From: Affinirhizobium lemnae
Lineage (GTDB): Bacteria > Pseudomonadota > Alphaproteobacteria > Rhizobiales > Rhizobiaceae
Direction of reading: 5' to 3'
Assembly (NCBI RefSeq): GCF_022968395.1
Contig: NZ_JALJQZ010000019.1
Coordinates: 1 to 64,000 of the forward strand
DNA: 64,000 nucleotides
Shown one piece after another: positions 61,221-64,000 of the stretch; position 1 is the stretch's first letter; every line of letters starts with the position of its first letter. Under the pieces are notes generated by a model. That model was given only the letters and a program-made list of their open reading frames with translations, ran no database searches and was not told the origin of the DNA. The position numbers and the translations under genes were made by a program.

Positions 61221-62426
61221 TCAGGCACCTAAGTGCTCGCGCTCGGCGGCGGGCATGGCGGCTAGCCGTCCGGCGAGGCTTGCCATGCGGCGGACCGCCT
61301 CCTCCAGCACATCATCCGGAACTGTGAGCGAAATGCGGATGAACCCCGCCGCCTGATGTCCGAAAGACGAGCCAGGCATGACGGCAACCTGCTCCTTGCG
61401 CAGCAGTTCCCAGGCATAGTCGGCGCCGCCGAGGCCTGTCGCCGTCACATCCACCACCACAAACATTCCGCCTTCCGGCATCATGGGCTTCAGGAGGTTG
61501 CTTCCGGCCAGTGTCTTCTGAACGATTTCGGCACGGCGGCTGTAATTGTCGCGCATGATGCCTGCCGTCTCGAAGGGGCGGGAGAGCGCAAGCGCGGTCA
61601 TGTCGGAAATGAAAGGTTGTACGCCGAACAGCATAGTTTCCGAAACGGGCAGAAGTTTTTCGCAAAACTCCTCCGGTCCTGCTGCCCAGCCGCTGCGGAA
61701 ACCGGGTGCTGCATGGGATTTGGAGATCGAGGCGACTACGATCGTACGCTCTGCCAGCTCCGGCATATCGAAAGGAGAGGCGAAGTCCTTGCCAAAAATC
61801 AGCTGTTCGTAGACTTCGTCGCACACAATCCAGAGGTCGTGCTTCTTGCAGATTGCGCCAATGGCCGTGATTTCCTGGTCGGTGAGGACGGCACCGGTCG
61901 GGTTGTGCGGCGTGTTGAGAAGAAGGACGCGGGCTTCCGGCGTGATTGCGCGCTCCAAATCCTCAGCCTGCATGTGGAAGCGGTTCTCAGGCCGCAAGGG
62001 AACGGGGATGAGATGTGCGCCCGTTGAGGCAATCACGCCTTCATAGGTCGCATAAAGCGGATCCCCGACCAGAACTCCATCACCAGCTTCAGCCAGTCCC
62101 ATCATGACTGCGTAAAGTGCCGATTGTGTGCCCGGAAAGCAGAGGAAGTTCTTTTCGCTGACACCCGGTCGCCGCTTCGAATATTTCGCGATCAGGGCTT
62201 TCAGAACGGCAGGCTCGCCGCGTCCGTTCGAATAGCGGGTGCGGCCTGCATACATGGCGCGCGAGCATTCGGCGAGCAGATCTTCGTGCGGCGGCAAATC
62301 GGGTTCACCAATGGTGAGCTCAATGATGGGCTGACCTTCCGCTTTCATGCGTCTGGCCGTGGCGTGCAGAGCCCAGCGGCCCGAGCCGAGATCCGCAAGA
62401 CGATCAGTTATGGATGCATAGCGCAC
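61221..62426 (-). CDS. Class I/II pyridoxal-phosphate aminotransferase
   Basis: 401 aa fold-type I aminotransferase (aspartate/alanine/aromatic group). It has TIGEPDLPPHEDL at the N-terminus, LLNTPHNPTGAVL, WIVCDEVYEQLIF (Asp and Tyr), the PLP Lys in VASISKSHAAPGFRSGW, and the substrate Arg in GFIRISLTVPDD. The start is probably the GTG at 62426, six bases after GGAGGG; an in-frame start at 62486 lacks a ribosome site. Substrate not predictable. It is divergent from the amino acid transporter. Confidence 0.87.
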   Translation of the reverse strand: MRYASITDRLADLGSGRWALHATARRMKAEGQPIIELTIGEPDLPPHEDLLAECSRAMYAGRTRYSNGRGEPAVLKALIAKYSKRRPGVSEKNFLCFPGTQSALYAVMMGLAEAGDGVLVGDPLYATYEGVIASTGAHLIPVPLRPENRFHMQAEDLERAITPEARVLLLNTPHNPTGAVLTDQEITAIGAICKKHDLWIVCDEVYEQLIFGKDFASPFDMPELAERTIVVASISKSHAAPGFRSGWAAGPEEFCEKLLPVSETMLFGVQPFISDMTALALSRPFETAGIMRDNYSRRAEIVQKTLAGSNLLKPMMPEGGMFVVVDVTATGLGGADYAWELLRKEQVAVMPGSSFGHQAAGFIRISLTVPDDVLEEAVRRMASLAGRLAAMPAAEREHLGA

Positions 62427-62710
62427 GGAAAACCCTCCGTTGAAATCGATGTGAGGCCGTTTAACCCGATCCTCCCGCCACGGCAATGCACCCGTGCAAT
62501 GTCTGACCTCTGCGCTCCTGCGCCTACCTCGCCAAAGTTATGGATACTCGCTCCGGAAGCATGACGTGGATCTTTAATGTGCTTGAGTAATTTTCGAACA
62601 AGTGCAAAAGTCATATCTTAATTGAAGCGCCAGCACTGCCTCACAAGAAGAAATGCTGGGGGAAAATGGGCAAGTTAGATCGGCAGATAAATGCCGACGG
62701 TGAAGGTAAC

Positions 62711-63484
62711 ATGACGGACAAGGCGCAAGCCATAGAGGTTCGCGATCTGTACAAGCGTTTCGGCCCGCTGGAGGTTTTGAAGGGGGTTTCCCTCTCTGCC
62801 AGCCAAGGAGACGTGATAGCCCTGATCGGTGGGAGCGGATCAGGCAAATCGACCTTTCTCAGATGCATCAACATGTTGGAGCTGCCGACAGCCGGCAGCG
62901 TGACCATTCACGGCGAAACGATCGAGATGAAGCAGGATGGTCATGGCGGGATGATGCCTGCCAACCGTCGCCAGATCCAGCGTATCCGTACCAAGCTTGG
63001 CATGGTGTTCCAGAGCTTCAACCTCTGGCAGCATATGACGGTCCTGCAAAACGTCATCGAGGTGCCGGTGAATGTGCTCGGTCAGCCGAAGGATCAGGCG
63101 ATTGCCGTTGCAGAAACCCTGCTTCGCCGCGTGGGGCTTTACGAAAAGCGCGATGCCTACCCGGCATTTCTGTCCGGCGGCCAGCAACAGCGTGCTGCCA
63201 TTGCCCGTGCGCTGGCCATCCAGCCACTGGTGATGCTGTTTGACGAGCCGACCTCGGCGCTCGACCCTGAGCTGGTTGGCGAGGTGCTTTCCGTGATCGG
63301 CGATCTCGCAAAGGAGAACCGCACGATGATCCTGGTGACCCACGAAATGAAATTTGCGCGACAGGTAGCAAGTCACGTCATCTATCTGCATGGCGGCGTT
63401 ATCGAGGAGCAAGGCTCGCCAGAGGCTATCTTCGAAAACCCTCAATCGGAGCGGCTGAAGAAATTCATCAGCTCCATCCACTGA
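62711..63484 (+). CDS. Polar amino acid ABC transporter ATP-binding protein (HisP/GlnQ type)
   Basis: 257 aa ATPase: Walker A GGSGSGKSTFLRC near residue 38, Q-loop VFQSFNLWQHMTVLQNV, signature LSGGQQQRAAIARAL, Walker B VMLFDEPTSALDPEL and switch His in LVTHEMKFARQ, all intact. It energises uptake of a basic or polar amino acid. ATG 62711 follows GAAGG at good spacing; an ATG at 62666 is also open. The binding-protein gene follows at 63571. Confidence 0.92.
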   Translation: MTDKAQAIEVRDLYKRFGPLEVLKGVSLSASQGDVIALIGGSGSGKSTFLRCINMLELPTAGSVTIHGETIEMKQDGHGGMMPANRRQIQRIRTKLGMVFQSFNLWQHMTVLQNVIEVPVNVLGQPKDQAIAVAETLLRRVGLYEKRDAYPAFLSGGQQQRAAIARALAIQPLVMLFDEPTSALDPELVGEVLSVIGDLAKENRTMILVTHEMKFARQVASHVIYLHGGVIEEQGSPEAIFENPQSERLKKFISSIH

Positions 63485-63570
63485 GAAAGCATTTCCAGGA
63501 AAAGTGTCATTGCGGTTTTCCGTCCGGAAATGCGTGAAAGCAAAACCAGAAAATCTCGAAAGGGGAAATC

Positions 63571-64000
63571 ATGAAAAACTTCGTCCGTACCACCGCCCTC
63601 GCGTTTTGCATGACGGCGGCAGCCTTTGCCTCGGCCTCCGCGCAGGAAGTCAAGGTTGGCGTCGATTCCGGCCCGTACCCGCCATTCAGCTCGCCGGATG
63701 CCAGCGGCAAGTGGGTTGGCTGGGAAGTGGAAATCATGGATGCGCTGTGCGCCGAAGCCAAGCTAAAGTGCGTTCTGACGCCGCTCGCCTTTGATGGCCT
63801 CATTCCTGCGCTCACCTCAAAGAAGATCGACGCCATTATGAGCTCCATGTCGATCACTGATGAGCGGAAGAAGACGATCGATTTCTCCGACAAATATTAC
63901 AACACGCCGACCGCCGTCATCGGTCCGAAGGGCGTGAAGTTCGAGCCGACGGCTGAAGGCCTCAAGGGCAAGATCATCGGCGTTCAGGTTTCGACCATCC
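63571..64000 (+). CDS. Amino acid ABC transporter substrate-binding protein (partial)
   Basis: Runs off the window end after about 143 codons. Signal peptide (MKNFVRTTALAFCMTAA...) with ASA-Q cleavage near residue 24, then a family 3 solute-binding fold: VDSGPYPPFSSPDASG, GWEVEIMDALC, FDGLIPALTSKKIDAIMSSMSITDERKKTIDFS. The SITDERKKTIDFS block marks HisJ/ArtJ/LAO-type proteins. AAAGGGG precedes the ATG. Part of the transporter begun at 62711; permease genes presumably follow. Confidence 0.9.
   Translation, partial: MKNFVRTTALAFCMTAAAFASASAQEVKVGVDSGPYPPFSSPDASGKWVGWEVEIMDALCAEAKLKCVLTPLAFDGLIPALTSKKIDAIMSSMSITDERKKTIDFSDKYYNTPTAVIGPKGVKFEPTAEGLKGKIIGVQVSTI

Overview
The window looks like part of a Rhizobiaceae genome (Rhizobium/Agrobacterium/Sinorhizobium group), perhaps a chromid or large secondary replicon. 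The grounds are rhizobial-type gene sets: the rhaR-S-...-Q-U-K order with a fused RhaD aldolase/dehydrogenase, the asnO-ngg-M42 peptidase osmolyte operon, a hybrid FixL with an OmpR-type partner and FixK, a cyo oxidase operon with SURF1, and the iolC-D-E-B order with C-terminally extended IolC. All identifications rest on reading the protein sequences; no database search was run. No tRNA, rRNA, CRISPR array or insertion sequence was seen.

Layout. 1-3.65 kb (-): a CUT2-type sugar ABC transporter (ATPase, permease, binding protein). 4.1-6.4 kb (-): a copper-handling module (Sco1/SenC, PCuAC, a Crp/Fnr regulator, a small Cys-containing protein). 6.5-13.8 kb: L-rhamnose catabolism, with rhaI and rhaD on the minus strand and rhaR, rhaU and rhaK on the plus strand. 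The rhamnose ABC transporter between rhaR and rhaU is reduced to a truncated, internally deleted rhaS and the tail of rhaQ. 13.8-21.6 kb: myo-inositol catabolism (idhA divergent from an RpiR-type regulator, then iolC, iolD, iolE, a small membrane protein, iolB). 21.7-26.4 kb (-): the N-acetylglutaminylglutamine amide osmoprotectant operon. 26.5-35.0 kb: a six-gene non-phosphorylating deoxysugar pathway, probably L-fucose, with a divergent FadR-type regulator and a UxaA-family dehydratase. 35.1-40.7 kb: a DUF4112 protein, then the cytochrome bo ubiquinol oxidase operon cyoABCD-surf1-small protein (-). 41.0-47.0 kb: an MHS-type MFS transporter, a 2-keto-4-pentenoate hydratase-like enzyme, treZ and malQ. 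47.0-53.4 kb: cysG, then a LacI regulator with nucleoside hydrolase and adenine deaminase (purine salvage). 53.4-56.9 kb: an oxygen-response cascade (fxkR-like, fixK, hybrid fixL). 57-61 kb: a GAF-PAS-GGDEF-EAL protein and an SbmA/YddA-type ABC exporter-fold protein with a degenerate ATPase domain. 61.2-64 kb: an aminotransferase and the start of a polar amino acid ABC transporter.

How the parts work together. Each sugar module carries its own regulator beside a recognisable operator: a perfect 18-nt inverted repeat between rhaD and rhaR, and GGAA-N6-TTCC boxes between idhA and the RpiR regulator. The fxkR/fixK intergenic region has an exact GTTACA-N4-GTTACA direct repeat that matches, from memory, the K-box of the Rhizobium etli hFixL-FxkR-FixK relay. 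The observations most worth following are the collapsed rhamnose transporter, the complete FixL-FxkR-FixK relay with its K-box, and the SbmA-like transporter in which the four ATPase motifs examined (Walker A, signature, Walker B, H-loop) are all eroded.
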